This document shows positions 47,442 through 60,604 of a stretch of 64,000 nt of DNA, piece after piece. Every line of letters starts with the position of its first letter. Position 1 is the first letter of the stretch. The position numbers and the translations under genes were made by a program. Source of the DNA: Paralvinella palmiformis (taxonomy: Eukaryota > Annelida > Polychaeta > Terebellida > Alvinellidae); NCBI GenBank assembly GCA_025642065.1, contig JAODUP010000522.1, positions 281,048 to 345,047 on the forward strand, given 5' to 3'. The notes beneath the pieces were generated by a model, which was not told where the DNA came from, did not search any database, and saw nothing but the letters and a program-made list of their open reading frames with translations.

Positions 47442-48520
47442 TTGGATGTCCAGTCAGGGAGGTCTCGGTTTATACTGATAGGTGAAGTTTCATTGGACCA
47501 AGTTCGGGCTAATAGTGCATTTAATTTTAACACCCTTTATGAATTTAGCGAGATTGACGTGGAAGATAATATTTATTCTCCGTTCAGTCAGCTGGTTAAT
47601 AATTGTGATTATTGTGATCTGCAACAATTTCGTAATAATGTTTTTAGGACTAGTAAATCATTATCTTACTTCCAATTAAACTGCCGTAGTTGATCGTGTT
47701 ATTTGGATTCTTTCCGCGATCTGCTGTCTGAGCTTCATTGTGATAAAGACTCTCGTCCTACCCTTCCTGGATATCACAATATTATAACGCGCTGTCGAGA
47801 TAATATCAATGGAGGCGGTGTTGGCTTATTTGTGAGTGACATGCTCGACTTTAAGGTACGCAATGATTTGAATGTTTTTGTTCCGCGTGTCGCTCTTCAT
47901 TGAGAATGTCTCAAAGGCAAAATATAACAAAAAGATAATTTCGGGTGTCCTTTGGACTGGCATATTTTCATCAACCGTCCATGACGTAATGGATATAATT
48001 AATAATAAGAGGAAATGGTGTGTTTTATTGGTCATTTCAATATTCATTTATTCAAATTTGGTACCCATGAAAAAAAATGATTATATAAATGGCCGCTTTT
48101 TCTCGTTGATATATGCCAGTGATTCATCAACCCACCAGACTATAGTTTCCTTCAGCTACTTTAATTGACCATATTAATACGAACGATATGCTATCTAAAT
48201 CTTCTTCTGCTATTATTATCACTGACGTAGCTGACCATTTTGGAACTTTTCATGTCGTATCGGATAAGTCAGTTTATTCTCCCCGTCTTCTAAATTAAAA
48301 CGAATTATTTCTTATTCAAATAAAATGTTATTTAAATAATATTTAAATCAAACGGACTTTAGCGCAATTCAGTACATTCTCTGCCCAAACGAAGCTTATA
48401 ATACATTCATTTCATTATATAAAAAATGCCTTAGAAAACCAACCTCAATAAATATAAATAATTATAAAATGTATGTCAACTTATATATTAAGCTAAAACG
48501 CAAAAATGAAAATATAGCTT
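47442..48520 (+). pseudogene. LINE lineage c, endonuclease part
   Basis: The 5' segment (47442-47693, ending SLSYFQLNCRS) is followed by DSFRDLLSELHCDKDS, LPGYHNIITRCRDN and NGGGVGLFVSDM. Then, in shifted frames, come VSKAKYNKKIISGVL, DYINGRFF and SAIIITDVADHFGTFHVVSD, an SDH-like terminal block. This is an AP-endonuclease domain of a non-LTR retrotransposon, different from lineages a and b. The reverse transcriptase is absent or unrecognisable downstream, and several frameshifts are present. Confidence 0.75.
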
Positions 48521-49190
48521 TGGCTACACTGGTCCCCCAATTTCCATTATTATATTTAGTTGTCTACTCTACTCTACTACTACATCAACTTATTCATCGA
48601 CCTTAACCTGTACAAATTTACACCACCAACAAAATCTACTTAATAATGATGTAATAACTGCTCACCGTGAAAATAATGATATTATTCCCTGATGGTGATA
48701 TATATAATAAAGTGGAAATGAATTCAGCCATAAAACAAGTATGATGACCTGCCAAACGTGGGTGACAGCTGTACAAAAGATGGTATGGAAAAGCTGACTG
48801 TTTGCCAGAATAGTATGTGTTTGTTCATACCCGTATATATATATATATATATGTATATCTCTGCCTTTATCATTTGTTTGCTAGACATATAGACATATTT
48901 GGTTGTTAGTTATAAAGACATAGTAGATAATATATTATATTGTGGAGCATTACAACTTAAATTCATTTCATATGGAAGTATGCACTTCCTCAGTAAATGT
49001 TGACGGAGGAAGTCCACGTGCGAAATGTTGATGAGAAATCGAGCATGGCTAGATGAAGTACATTTGAATAGTAATTAAAAACATCATAGTGTTAGAAATT
49101 GGTGTCATAGTACCATTATCAGTTGTTGTAAAGCTAGTAAAGAAACTAAAGAGTAATAACATTAATACTTATTATTGTTTTGGTATTTGT
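48521..49190. other. Region without a recognised gene
   Basis: A short TA tract lies at 48837-48851. Nothing else was recognised. Confidence 0.4.
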
Positions 49191-49194
49191 TTTT

Positions 49195-49440
49195 ATTCTA
49201 TTCTAGAGGTTGCACCATCATGATACTGACTAATTCACTCAACCACAAAAATGAGAACCTGACAGGACGTGATGGTTATGTGTCTGGGGAACGCTTGGTG
49301 CTTATAATAACAGAATGTGTAGTATGCTACCTAGGGAAATAGGTCTGAATCAGGGCTAAGAATACTGCAAAGCGCCTTAGAAGAGCAATCTAGCTGGATA
49401 GGGCGCTATAAAAATGTCACGTATTATGCTATTTATTATC
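49195..49440 (+). repeat. SINE family 2, copy 2, with LINE-like tail
   Basis: The tRNA head is missing or eroded. The body AATGAGAACCTGACAGGACG matches 23337-23357. The tail AAGCGCCTTAGAAGAGCAAT (49374-49393) and GGGCGCTATAAAAATGTC resemble the 3' end of LINE lineage b (34638-34654), as expected when a SINE borrows a LINE tail. Confidence 0.6.
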
Positions 49441-50260
49441 ATCAAATCGATTGTTTTATTATAGTATGTCATATTAATATACACAGATGTGCTTGGATTT
49501 ACAACCATTTTGATAAATGTGCCAAGCGACCTCTGGTGATAAAGAGTGGTATTGGAAAATGAAATGCGTGTCAGGAGTTTGAACCGAGATGCCAAAAGCT
49601 CTGTAGCCAACTGGAATACTACTTAGGATATTACACAATTATCGATTGACCTTTCCACAAACAGATACCCGCAATCACATACATGTGATGCACGAAATAT
49701 TTTTAATTAGATCTACACAGAACCTCCGTTACTTCTGTAGAAATAAGGATCAATATTAATGAGCCATTATATTGGCAGCAGATGTTTGTGCCAGTAGATT
49801 GCTGGTGTTTGTTCACCGAAAGATAGATGAATGAAGACATAACTCCTTCCTTAACAACTGATGTTAGCGTTTTTACTGACATAAACTGTTTATAGTAAAT
49901 GTCACAATCAGACACGTGGGAAACATATCATAGCGAGTTAACCATAATCGTCAGTCTTGGTCCTGACTAAATTCTGAATAAATCTAACAGCGCATTGATA
50001 TGGTATTATAATATCTTTTAGGCACAACACTAGTTTAAAAAAACTCTATATTATCGATATATTAATTAAGCAGAAATATTGTAACCAGATTGCTAACACA
50101 GCACTCAAGGCGTATCTGAATACATAACATCCAACTGAATTTACTAATCAAACTAGTATTTACATATTTATGTTTGTAGAGATATCATCAAAATTGAATA
50201 TGAAGATCATCGGTATCTAACTCTTTTACGCAGCAGTCATATTTAATAGTAGTAATTTAG
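49441..50260. other. Region without a recognised gene
   Basis: No supported feature was seen. Confidence 0.45.
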
Positions 50261-50262
50261 CC

Positions 50263-50365
<103 letters not shown>

Positions 50366-50609
50366 TTAGTAAAATAAAACATCCGAGTCAAAACAATGTT
50401 ATAAAATGTGAATCTTTCATGTTATGAGAATAATTCAATATTTCAATTACATACTGAAGCATTCACCAGGAATATCTAATAATATTTAATATAAAAAATG
50501 AATACATTGTTGAAAATGAAAACATAATATTGATGCGTTCATTTAATTGAATGGACTACAACTAGCTGTTATTTGCATATCAAGCGAATAAAATAAAAAA
50601 TTAGATTCC

Positions 50610-51430
50610 AAGATAATAATAATAACAATAATAATAATAAACATAATAATGATAATAATTATGAACTTCTACTGCGCCAATAACCTCGATCTTACTCAGT
50701 GGCGCACCTACTACCGGGGTTTGGTCAAACTCGTACTCCAGGTACAATGCAAAATTCGTCACAAAATGCTCGGATGAAGTGGAAACATAGAAAACGTAGT
50801 ATGGATAAGTCTGAAAAGGTGAGTTTTTAAAAAGTAACTGAAAATAACTATGCAATTTGATTATTTAACATGTTCAGAGAGTGCATTCCAAAGAGATAGT
50901 ACGACACCTGAAAACAAGTGATATTAAATTAGATGAACGGAGCTCTCTGAGATAGAGAAGGCTTGGACAATAGATAGAAAGGTTCTCCGGAAGGACTTTG
51001 ATAGGCAAAAGGACAGCGTTTAAAAGTAATGCGAGATTGAACAGGAAGCCAATGAAGTGATTTCAGCCGTGCCATAGGATGTGGAAATCGAGGATACCGT
51101 TTGACAACCCTATCTAACCATTTCTGAACACACATAAGTTTTACAATATCCTTAGAAGACAGCTGGAGTAATTAAGCCTACTAGAAATGAATGCTGCAGC
51201 CTTAGTTCTGGCAACTAAAAAATAAATACAGCAACGAATACGGCGAACGTCACGAATATGGTAGAAGCTACAGCAACATGTTTCTGAAAATCAGATGTAA
51301 CGCCAAGATTAAGTAGACTGTGAGATGGTGGGATGTAACGATTAACGGTGGACGTAGGGAAGAAACTAGTTACGATGTGCCAATAGTAATTAGATCTGTT
51401 TTATATGCGTTGAGCCTCTTTTGTCACTTC
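50610..51430 (-). pseudogene. LINE 3' fragment (CR1-like reverse transcriptase C-terminus)
   Basis: On the minus strand, VARTKAAAFIS near 51210 and MARLKSLHWLPVQSRITFKR near 51070 are the (Q)N.AAR and LHWLPV..RI.FK blocks of CR1/Jockey-like elements. They are followed by FAYQSPSGEPFYL, and the 3' tail ends in ATT triplets near 50610-50660. The catalytic part is missing. Confidence 0.7.
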
Positions 51431-51439
51431 CGAAAAATC

Positions 51440-51476
<37 letters not shown>
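51440..51476. repeat. (TA)n microsatellite
   Basis: This is a TA tract of about 35 bp next to the LINE fragment. Confidence 0.95.
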
Positions 51477-51479
<3 letters not shown>

Positions 51480-51764
51480 GTCTATGTATGTATAGATATG
51501 AAGGAGTACACATATATACATACATAAATACATATATTTAAGCATGCATACACACAGACATGTAAGCATGCCCACTTTAGAAGTTAACTTTGACATATGG
51601 TTATTATCCAAACGTTTGCTATAAATACACAAATATCTAATTTTACAAGTTGCTCAGCTTTTCCGTGCGATCTAGAGTAAAGTTTTCACATACAATCTGC
51701 AGGTCAGCTACAGTTGTTTAAAACATTTACTCTCGCCTATAATTAGAAATGTATCCAATAAATT

Positions 51765-51920
51765 GCTTGCCCTACCTTCATCGTGCAACATCCAAATGTA
51801 ATGAAGCGAACTCAAAGATGAAACAACCTTCAAATATGTCCACGCTAATATTCGAACACGAGTGGTAGCAATCTGTTGTCCAACACGCTACTGCTGGATC
51901 ATGGAGACGCCCGGTGTTGC
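51765..51920 (-). repeat. tRNA-derived SINE, family 1, copy 2
   Basis: Minus-strand sequence GGGCGTCTCCATGATCCAGC, a box-B-like GTGTTCGAATATTAGCG and a body with GAAGGTTGTTTCATC match the copies at 28.7 and 54.5 kb. This is the most diverged copy, and its tail is lost. Confidence 0.7.
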
Positions 51921-51966
51921 TCTTCAGCTATGATATGAATTGAATCATTGTATTTGAATGGAGTTT

Positions 51967-52595
51967 ATGTGTGTGTTTTAGGGTACATAGTAAGATGCAA
52001 CAGGCACAGAACATCAACATATCTAAACATCCTTCGAAACCTACCTCCATAAATCTAAATACAACTATACTTACATTAATCTAAAAACAAAATGTTCCAT
52101 ACCTCCACATATTGATAGATGTGTGCGTATACCTAAGCATGTGTCTGGTCTACTCATCAGCCTGTGGGAATAAGCTAATTCGATTTTCGTACGCGACAAA
52201 TATGTCACGCCCACAGGAAAGCGTCTACATGCAGGCTACATACAAAAAGCGGAAGCACGTAAAACACATACCATTTGATACCACAGGTCGGAGCAAACAA
52301 CACGTGCGTGTGGTTCAATGGTGACTTGCTACATACATATCATAAACTATTTTGACACCACAGTTTACATTCAACAGTAATATTCTGTGACCCAAAAGAA
52401 ACCTGTATATAAAACATTTCGACACCTCTGATGCTGAACTCAGCTTTATTCTGGGTACGAATAACTGAATAAATCCTACCTATATGAACCATGTATCAAT
52501 ACAAGTCCGACTAGTCTGGCGTCGAAGTTATTCTCTAACCTAGGTGAAAATTCAAGCCTGTTATATACCTTCAGCGTGTTAACAAACATTACAGT
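51967..52595 (+). repeat. Repeat A, copy 6 (truncated)
   Basis: It starts with GTGTGTTTTAGGGTACATAG, carries the small frame at 52112-52324, and stops at AACAAACATTACAG, exactly in the loop of the internal inverted repeat, where a GT-rich run takes over. Confidence 0.85.
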
Positions 52596-54427
52596 GTGTG
52601 TTTTTGTGTGTGGTCACTTGTCTTTATCATGATGCATGGTAGTATTATATGAATAAACCAAATTAAAACTTAAATAGAGTGTACGACTCTTAGTGATCCA
52701 TTGGAGTATGCTTTATATAGATAGCGGTAATTCTTATAAAAACGTCAGATGTCTATTATGATTAACTAATGTTAGCTTGATGTTTTTGTTAGAAAAATAG
52801 GTCAAGAAAGCAAAAACTTGTTAGATCTGATCATTTCTTTACACAATATAAATGTGTTAGTGGTATATTATTCGGGTACAAGAAAATAACAATATTCCCA
52901 CTTAGTAGTGATATTATAGCAATCTTTGTTAATGAGCTACAATTTAAACAATTCATCATATTCCCTTCCGGTATCATTTAGATTGTACAGATTGCTTCAG
53001 GTAGTATGTATGTAATTAATGTACGGATATCCTGGAAAATATCCAATATCTAAGAGAAGGAATAGATAAGTTATGCTGACCCCAATATCGTTTAGATGCT
53101 CGGAACAATCAACGATCTTCTTTTATTGTAGAACATAATATTGAAGTATGTAATGGCACCTTTCTTTTTCTCTGGCGTTGAGTGAATAGGTCTTTGTATC
53201 TATTAAAACAACATATTCCGGAAATAACGTGTACATAAATAAATAATGAACGATGTTTTACCTTCGACAAAGATATAAATAAAACAATACATTACAGAAA
53301 TTTATCATTCATCGATGTCTTATGAATAAACTCTAAAATAAAGATACCTTTAAACAATACATGATTCCATGAATATATAATGACACAGTTAATGACAGCC
53401 TCTCAAATGTGGAGTAAAGTATATTAAGCATCACCCAAGACTCATATTTGCTTTATTAACTAGATCTTACCGTGGAATCTTTCAATAGATTTTGGGGGTA
53501 AATTTGAGATGTTTCACGTTTAGCTTTGAAATCAAAATTTGTTTACGTCAATGTCATGATATAATCACTATGATGAATTTCCAGTACAATACAGTGGAGT
53601 TTTTCTTAATTAACTTTGCAACACCCTTAGCCTTGTAGATGCATATTTATAAGCATATATCTTTATTGTTTTAGTTGTGTTTTTTATTTGGGGGGGGGGG
53701 TTATACATACATATAGCTTAATTACTACTGAAGATAGATATAAGTTAATTAAATTTTACATATAGTGTATCATTCTCCTACGACTCTCTAGTTTATTTTG
53801 AATTCAACTCTAAGAAGTTCATTAGTTTTTAATATCACTGAATATTAATGATCAATAAGAAATTGTTCTATAAAGTGATTCCGGTGACTGAAACATGCTC
53901 ATCCTTTGACAAACACAATAATCAGGTTTATCTAAACAAAACTATATCAAGATAATTCTAGGGGCCCTCGAGGCTTTAGGATAATGCCATAATGTGAGCT
54001 TCGAGTGATGAAATTTAAAACAAAATATCATCTGCAGAGAAATCAGCAGCAGAGAGACAAATATAACAAACAAATTCTTTTAAATCATTCCGTTCTACAT
54101 AATAAACACAAACATGCACACATTCATGCGTGCAAACGCTCCAAGAAACACCCCGCCGAGAACCCAAAGTCAAGCGAAGACGTTAATAAGAATCCATTAA
54201 CTCACCGTAATAGATTATTTATCAATTTGGTTACTGCTCCCTAGAAATAAGATAATACCCATATTAAAAAGCGAATGGTCAATATTATCAAATTATAGTT
54301 ACATATTTAAAACTGTGACTTAAATACTAAAATGGCACATGTTGTATAATGATCAATGATAAAGGCGAGGAAAGAGTTGATGATTATAACCCCAGTATAT
54401 ACTGGGGATGGTAATTGTTTACTTCCT
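52596..54427. other. 1.8-kb region without a recognised gene
   Basis: A run of ten G lies at 53691-53700. The 79-residue frame at 54005-54244 has no recognisable motif. Confidence 0.4.
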
Positions 54428-54442
54428 TCCACAAATATAGTC

Positions 54443-54636
54443 GGGGCGCTTCCTTGGTCTAGCGGTAGCGTGTTATACCACAGATACCTACCATCCTTTA
54501 TTCGAATCCCAGCGTGGCCATATCTGAAGGTTGTTTCATCTTTGGCTTCGCTTCATTACCTTTGGAGGTCGCTAGGCCTATTTTGCCTACCATGTGCACA
54601 AAAGTGGCCGTAAAACACCAATCATCATCTTCATCA
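54443..54636 (+). repeat. tRNA-derived SINE, family 1, copy 3, with exact target duplication
   Basis: The 194-bp SINE starts GGGGCGCTTCCTTGGTCTAG (box-A-like region), has TATTCGAATCCC as a box B variant, continues with ATATCTGAAGGTTGTTTCAT and ends (ATC)n. It is flanked by a perfect 15-bp duplication, TCCACAAATATAGTC, at 54428-54442 and 54637-54651. That shows a complete retrotransposition event and fixes the element boundaries. Confidence 0.9.
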
Positions 54637-54651
54637 TCCACAAATATAGTC

Positions 54652-56140
54652 CTTGTTCTCACAATCGTTTAGTAACCCAGATGTTGCTGAAAATGTTTAC
54701 CATAAGGGATATCAGGTGGGCATTAATGAGTATAAGAGATTCATCGCCAGACAGATGTCAATTTGATCAACATAGCCATAGCCAAGTCATTAAAATATCT
54801 ACAGGTGACAAAACTCAATTACTTGACCTTATACATATGTGAACTTGAGCTAAACTATATAACAATAACATATAATGGACTGACCTGAGGATAATAAATA
54901 AACACATTAAAAATGTATAACGCTCTTGAATAATTATTTTGCTACAGAAGTAATCTGTCAGTATAGCTTCACTTCAGATCCAGCATTTATGATTTTAAGA
55001 GCGGTATGCAACTAGCATATACTTTTTCATTATATGTTGCACCTAAGAGTTTACGACATGACCATTTAATCATTTAACTGATTTAGTATACTCACAGTTT
55101 TTCTCTGGTTCTAAAGCGGATCTCTTTTGTACCCAAAATGTAGACGTATATTTGGTGATGTTTTATCCGCGACTAAAACAGACTGAGGTTATGTTGTTGA
55201 TGCACTGAGCTTAATATCCCTTATGTGATGGCAAAGGAAAATTCTAAAGACTTCAGTAGTATCCGGTGAACGATTACATCAAAAGGCTGAAGGTAAATCA
55301 AGCGTAATTAATGCAATCCTAGATCCTATTAAATATTATACCAAATTACAATTATTACCTTAATAAACATGACATCTTACTAAACGTAATATCTGCGTCC
55401 AATGAGATATTATACATTATTTGAGGGGAAACAGAAAAGATTGTATTTAATTTGTACATATATTCCTGTATATTTCAAAGTGCACCAGTAAGAAAATTCG
55501 GTGCCAGGTTCTATCATTTTTTTCTAAGAAGTTTCATAGCAGAACTGGGCTTATCGGAGTAAAAAGAAGTTTCCTGACTCAGCGTGATTACTTAACACCA
55601 ACAACAAGCATGGTGATTAATAATACGCTTTTATTATAGGCTTCTATAGCTTCTGAGACCTCCTGAGTAACCCCTCCATATATTCTTTAATATTTATGCC
55701 ACAATAGTTTCTGTATGTGACATTTCTTTCTATACAATAAGACTTTGATATATCAATGCCCAACTGCACAAACAGATGATTGCCGAACTATTTACGTTTG
55801 TTGTATTGAGACAAGCTTATCCAAATACTGCATAAGATCAACTCTTGACGTGCTGAGTCAATCTACATGAATCCGATATACTTACTACACAATTTTGTAT
55901 GTTATTTTTCCATGTTTTCTCACTTTGTGAAATTATCTATGTGTGTGTCGACCGTTCTTTTCTGTTATCAACAAGGGATTCAATTACTGTGATTGGATAA
56001 ACGTTACAAGCTGGACTTCATTTGACAAAATCAGGGCAGGCACCGTCGCACACGACTTAATATATTTATATGAGGACACAACAGAAGACAACGATTACAC
56101 TGATACACCATTCTAATACAGCCATATTAGATGCTAACTA
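54652..56140. other. 1.5-kb region without a recognised gene
   Basis: No supported feature was seen on either strand. Confidence 0.45.
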
Positions 56141-56149
56141 TTTTGAACC

Positions 56150-58470
56150 AAAATGAATATCTAACGTTCATCTGGATATGCATAACAGCTCATCATATTT
56201 TTACATAAATTGTAGAGGACTTATTTTTAACTGACCCATTTTTATTTGCTTGCATTGGCATTAGCGAAATCCATCAAACCTTAGGTGATAGGGGATTATC
56301 TCTAAATGGGTATCATGATATTATTACTCGATGTTGGGATGACGGGTTGATGGACGGTGTAGGTCTTTTTTCTGAAAGACAATATACTTTTTTCCGATAC
56401 GAGACGAGATCAGTGTTTTATATCTAGAAATAATATCACAATCTGAAGAACAAAAACAACAATTCTTCGTGCCTAATACTACACCCAGACCTCTGACATG
56501 GACATTTCTTCGAGTACTCTTTTAGATGAAATGGACAGAGACAATAAATAACACAAACACTGTGTTATCATGGGCGGTATGAATATTGACTTATTAAAAT
56601 TTGAGACTGATTTTAAGACAAATGATTACTTAGATAACTTATTTCAAAACAATTAGCAAACCTAGGATAACTAGCACATCTGCAACACTAGTTGATCATA
56701 TTTTCACGAGCAACATTGCAATAGCTGGAAAATCAGGAATTATAATAACATATCTAGCTGATAATTCTGGCACATTTTATATTTCATGAGCACAGAAAAG
56801 CAAGCATTTACAAAAGACAACAAGAATGTTTTCGGACGCCAACATTTTTAAATTTAAAGAATTGTTTGACCATATGAACTTTACAAATGTCTTAATCACG
56901 TTAAGACCAAATAGAGCACATTGTGAACTCAGAAAGCTGGATAAACACGCATTTGAAACTTGTTTCCATCTTTGCACATGCAAACTTAATAATAAAGTCT
57001 TCAAACGGCACCATGGGTTAGAATGGGTATTTTAATTTCGTCCAGAGAAAAACTAAACTGTTTATCAAACAGTTCAATAAATATACAACTGACAACATTG
57101 CAGCATATAATTACAAATTCTCTAACCAAGCTCTTCTTCAAAAATACATACCAGTAAACTTATTATCATTTTTCGAACCCATTTTTTCAAGCATCAATAC
57201 GGCTTTCGCTCCAAGCATTTCAACTATACATCCAATCATTAAGCTTCTAAATTATTGTGCTGAATGTAATAATAAGCCAAGACCCGATATAACTATTTTG
57301 CGATCTGTCCAAAGCTTTTGACGTTATCAGCCATGAAATACTTTTAAATAAACTAAAAACTTATGGAATGAGTGCAAATGCTAATAATTGGTTTAGATGT
57401 TACATAGCAAATTGAAGACAATTTGTAGGCATGGAAGGTCATAGCTCCAGCTTTCTCAATATATAATGTGGTGTATCTCATTTATATTAATGGTATACCA
57501 GATTCCTTTAATTGTAATATATTGCCATTTGCTGATGACAGCGTACTTTACGTGACGATCTCCAACTTACAAGCATTATTTCTGGGAGCAAATGAAACAG
57601 TTAACAAATTAGTGTCATTGGTTTTGCGCAAAATAGGTTTTCTCTAAATCTAACAACAACAAAGTATATCGTTATTAGACCCCATCAACAACAATGCAAT
57701 TTCACAGGGCTAAACGTTGTAATTATAATATTATATTTAAAAGAATATGGAACGATTACGAAGAAAGGTCATTATATGTCTTGGGCATCTTCATAAATGA
57801 GAATCTTAGTTGGAAATATCATATCGCCCATGTTAACAAACGAATATCCATACAACCAAAGGACTGCTTGAGGTCTCTGTATTTTTCACTGGAACATTGT
57901 CATATATGTTATGGAATATTGATATGGGGAAATTGTAATGTCAAAACATTACACTATACAGCGTTACTTCAGAAACGTGCAATTCGAACCATCAATAATG
58001 CACAATTCAGTAGTCATACTGATCCATCATTCAAAGCTACAAGCAATATGAAAATAGCTGATCAATATATATATATTCCAATCAACATTATTGGTATTTG
58101 ACTTCTTCACAAAATATCATTTCAGCTAATGCTTAGATTTACCCATAACATTCACAACTCGCGAGCAACTAGATAGTCAGATCTATTTTATGAAACCGGG
58201 TTTTAACCAATTTTGCAAATAAATTACCGCTGTGTGATATTCGCAAAATATGGAACAAATGATTTCATACATATATCGTTCAAAATTCAAATATGTTATG
58301 AAGGCAAATATTTGTTGCTCTTATCAAACCAAGTAACTTGCAGCAACTCTTTTTGTCCAGATTGTTCTCTTCAACTAGTCAGGCTTGAGAAATGTATATC
58401 TCGCCACTATTTCGTTTCTCTCCGGTTATTTTCTGTTATTTTCTGTAATTGTTTTGGTATGGATCCTATT
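56150..58470 (+). mobile_element. Degenerate LINE, lineage c, longer copy
   Basis: Endonuclease pieces near 56200-56760 (YFYINCRGL, LNGYHDIITRCWDD, GVGLF, VIMGGMNIDLLKF, IIITYLADNSGTFYIS) match the lineage c copy at 47.4-48.3 kb. Reverse transcriptase pieces follow: [28 protein letters not shown] and a FADD catalytic box (57528-57539), which is Phe rather than Tyr. The frame 57694-58101 has LGIFINENLSWKYHI, HICYGILIWGN and LLQKRAIRTINNAQFSSHT, typical C-terminal blocks of Jockey-superfamily LINEs. It is broken by many stops and small deletions. Confidence 0.8.
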
Positions 58471-58543
58471 TAAGCTCTTAAGATATCTATACTAATAATT
58501 TCCTTTTGTATGTCTACGTATCAGGCTGATTGTGGCACACATA

Positions 58544-58622
58544 TACACGCACGCACACACACACACGCACACACATACACAAACACACACATACACACAT
58601 ATATACACAAACACAAACACGC
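58544..58622. repeat. (CA)n-rich microsatellite
   Basis: Imperfect CA repeats encode artificial Thr-His and Val-Cys frames. Confidence 0.9.
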
Positions 58623-58904
58623 AGACAGACACTCACTGAACCACACCAATATGTACTATGGGGCAAATCGAAGACAGCTGCATAGCTACAATGGACCACC
58701 AGCGTTCCACAATTACATGTAGCTTATTTATGTATATGTGTCTGTATTGTGTCACTTTCATGTAGAACATATCTAAACTAATAACTTGCTGGAACCAACT
58801 CACTTAGTGTGAGCTGATCAGTGTCAGTTTCAGGCCACGTTTCATTAAGCGGTACTACACCAGTACTAGCGATACAATATAACTAGTACGACCTTATTCC
58901 TCAA

Positions 58905-59045
58905 TGCTTTAACCTTCGGCCAATATTCAGATAAAGGGATCTCATACCTCATGCAGTTGCATCAAACTCCCTGTGTTTTAGTACATCAGATGTCAATACC
59001 AGTATACCAATATATTATCTTTATTAATATATTTAATATTAATTA
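58905..59045 (+). repeat. Repeat F, copy 1
   Basis: CAGTTGCATCA.ACTCC, TTTTAGTACAT.AGAT and CAATACCAGTA.ACCAATAT recur in the same order at 62888-62970. The family is not recognised. Confidence 0.6.
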
Positions 59046-59048
59046 TAT

Positions 59049-59084
<36 letters not shown>
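59045..59084. repeat. (TA)n microsatellite
   Basis: A TA tract with one interruption. Confidence 0.95.
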
Positions 59085-59085
<1 letters not shown>

Positions 59086-59225
59086 CAACACAAATATACA
59101 TACACAAACAAACAAACACAACCATATATACATACGCATACAAACATACGTCTTGCATTATTGAAATATAATTGTAACTAATCAGCTATCAGCTATCCAA
59201 GGATTTTGGAGAATATCGGTACTAC
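59085..59225 (+). repeat. Repeat E, copy 2
   Basis: A CA-rich run is followed by TTGAAATATAATTGTAACTA and AAGGATTTTGGAGAAT, matching 4680-4770 in the same order. Confidence 0.5.
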
Positions 59226-60085
59226 ACCGACCAAACATAAGTTTTGCTTATCCAACTGATGTTTTTAATTATAGATTGAGTTTTTAAGTTTCCAGGAAAT
59301 AATCTTTGACATATCAATTTTCTTTTCATCATGTCTATTAGATGTTCACTGTGGCATTCAATGAAGCACAGCATTCTATCAGCATTATTTATTATATCAG
59401 GCTTGTCAATATCAGCAACTATTGTACTGAAGATTGCGTTGAATATATCAGCAACAAAATTGTTTTCGGATATAATAGAATCGCTGTCATGTAACATTCG
59501 GGTTTGAGATGAAATATCCTTATCCGTCATAACATGTTTTACAATTTGCCAGACTGTGTTATCCTCGGAATCATACTTATATCATTGATCCCCTCCTGTG
59601 GATACTAGTTCCGTTATTACTATGATTTATAAACATTCCAATTTTGCATCAATCTGGTTCTAAATTTTGTTCTTTAAATAGTTTTATAATACATACATTT
59701 CCTCATGCTATTTATATGACGAACCTGATTCTTTTATATACATTTACATTTAATTGGTGCATGGTCAATGAGTATGTTCGAGAACATGTCGCGGAACATC
59801 CATTAGTTATCATCAACGACATCAAACAAACTAGAAAAATAAAATGGAATATTTTCCAATTCTTGTTTAAACAGGTCATTATTGAAATGATTATAACTTC
59901 GTTGATGCAGTTTCATTGATTCCGCTTTTACAATGTGAGTTTCTATGTTATGGAAATCACTAAAACCACAGGTAAAAATGAAAGATGTAGAGAAGCAATT
60001 GTTCTTGGAAACTATTACTGGATCTACCAATTGTTATATCTAAATCAACGATATATGTATGTGCTACTAAAGGCTTGTACATTAA
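59226..60085 (-). pseudogene. LINE linker fragment (lineage d)
   Basis: Minus-strand reading first gives HQRSYNHFNNDLFKQELENI with a downstream LFDVVDD (59803-60030), the typical RS...FN...F..DL...PW...FDD.DD linker between endonuclease and reverse transcriptase. It then gives NNFVADIFNAIFSTIVADID (59222-59530), which matches the usual IA..FN.FF..I block just before the reverse transcriptase. No catalytic parts are preserved. Confidence 0.6.
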
Positions 60086-60226
60086 TAATAATAATAATAA
60101 TAATGTAAATTTTCTAAAATATCATTACTAGCTGGAGTGATAGAGCTTTCACTTATTCAAAAGGCAAATACATATTTACCATAGATCAATAAAAGTTAAT
60201 GGGTGGATCCACATAGGGAGTGCTGG
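60086..60226. other. Short region with an (AAT)n run
   Basis: A seven-unit AAT run lies at about 60085-60105. The rest is not recognised. Confidence 0.5.
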
Positions 60227-60255
60227 CAATAATAATAATAATAATAATAATAATA

Positions 60256-60294
<39 letters not shown>
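60227..60294. repeat. (AAT)n(ATT)n perfect palindrome
   Basis: About 32 bp of AAT passes without a spacer into about 37 bp of ATT/TTA, so either strand can fold back on itself completely. Confidence 0.95.
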
Positions 60295-60369
60295 TAGTGG
60301 TTGTACTAGGATGTGTTAGGTACCAGCATTTGTTATTCAATATTTAATATGTACACAAACTAAAATGGT

Positions 60370-60550
60370 ATATAATACAGTTGATTCATTGGTCTAACTA
60401 ACTATTATTTATATATACATTGAATATATAATAGACAGGCAAATGGATAAACGTAAGAGTATATTCACGCTTATAACGGCCCCCTCACATATATTTGTTT
60501 AATGTTTACCACCTTTCACGTACAGGCGCACACACCCGCCCATAAGTATG
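60370..60550 (+). repeat. Repeat G, copy 2
   Basis: It matches 10975-11140 weakly but in the same order, ending in TTTCACGTACAGGCGCACAC at a CA tract. Confidence 0.4.
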
Positions 60551-60604
60551 CCGATAAATAACTGGACATAATACAAAAATACATACGCGTTTTTACAGAC
60601 ATAT

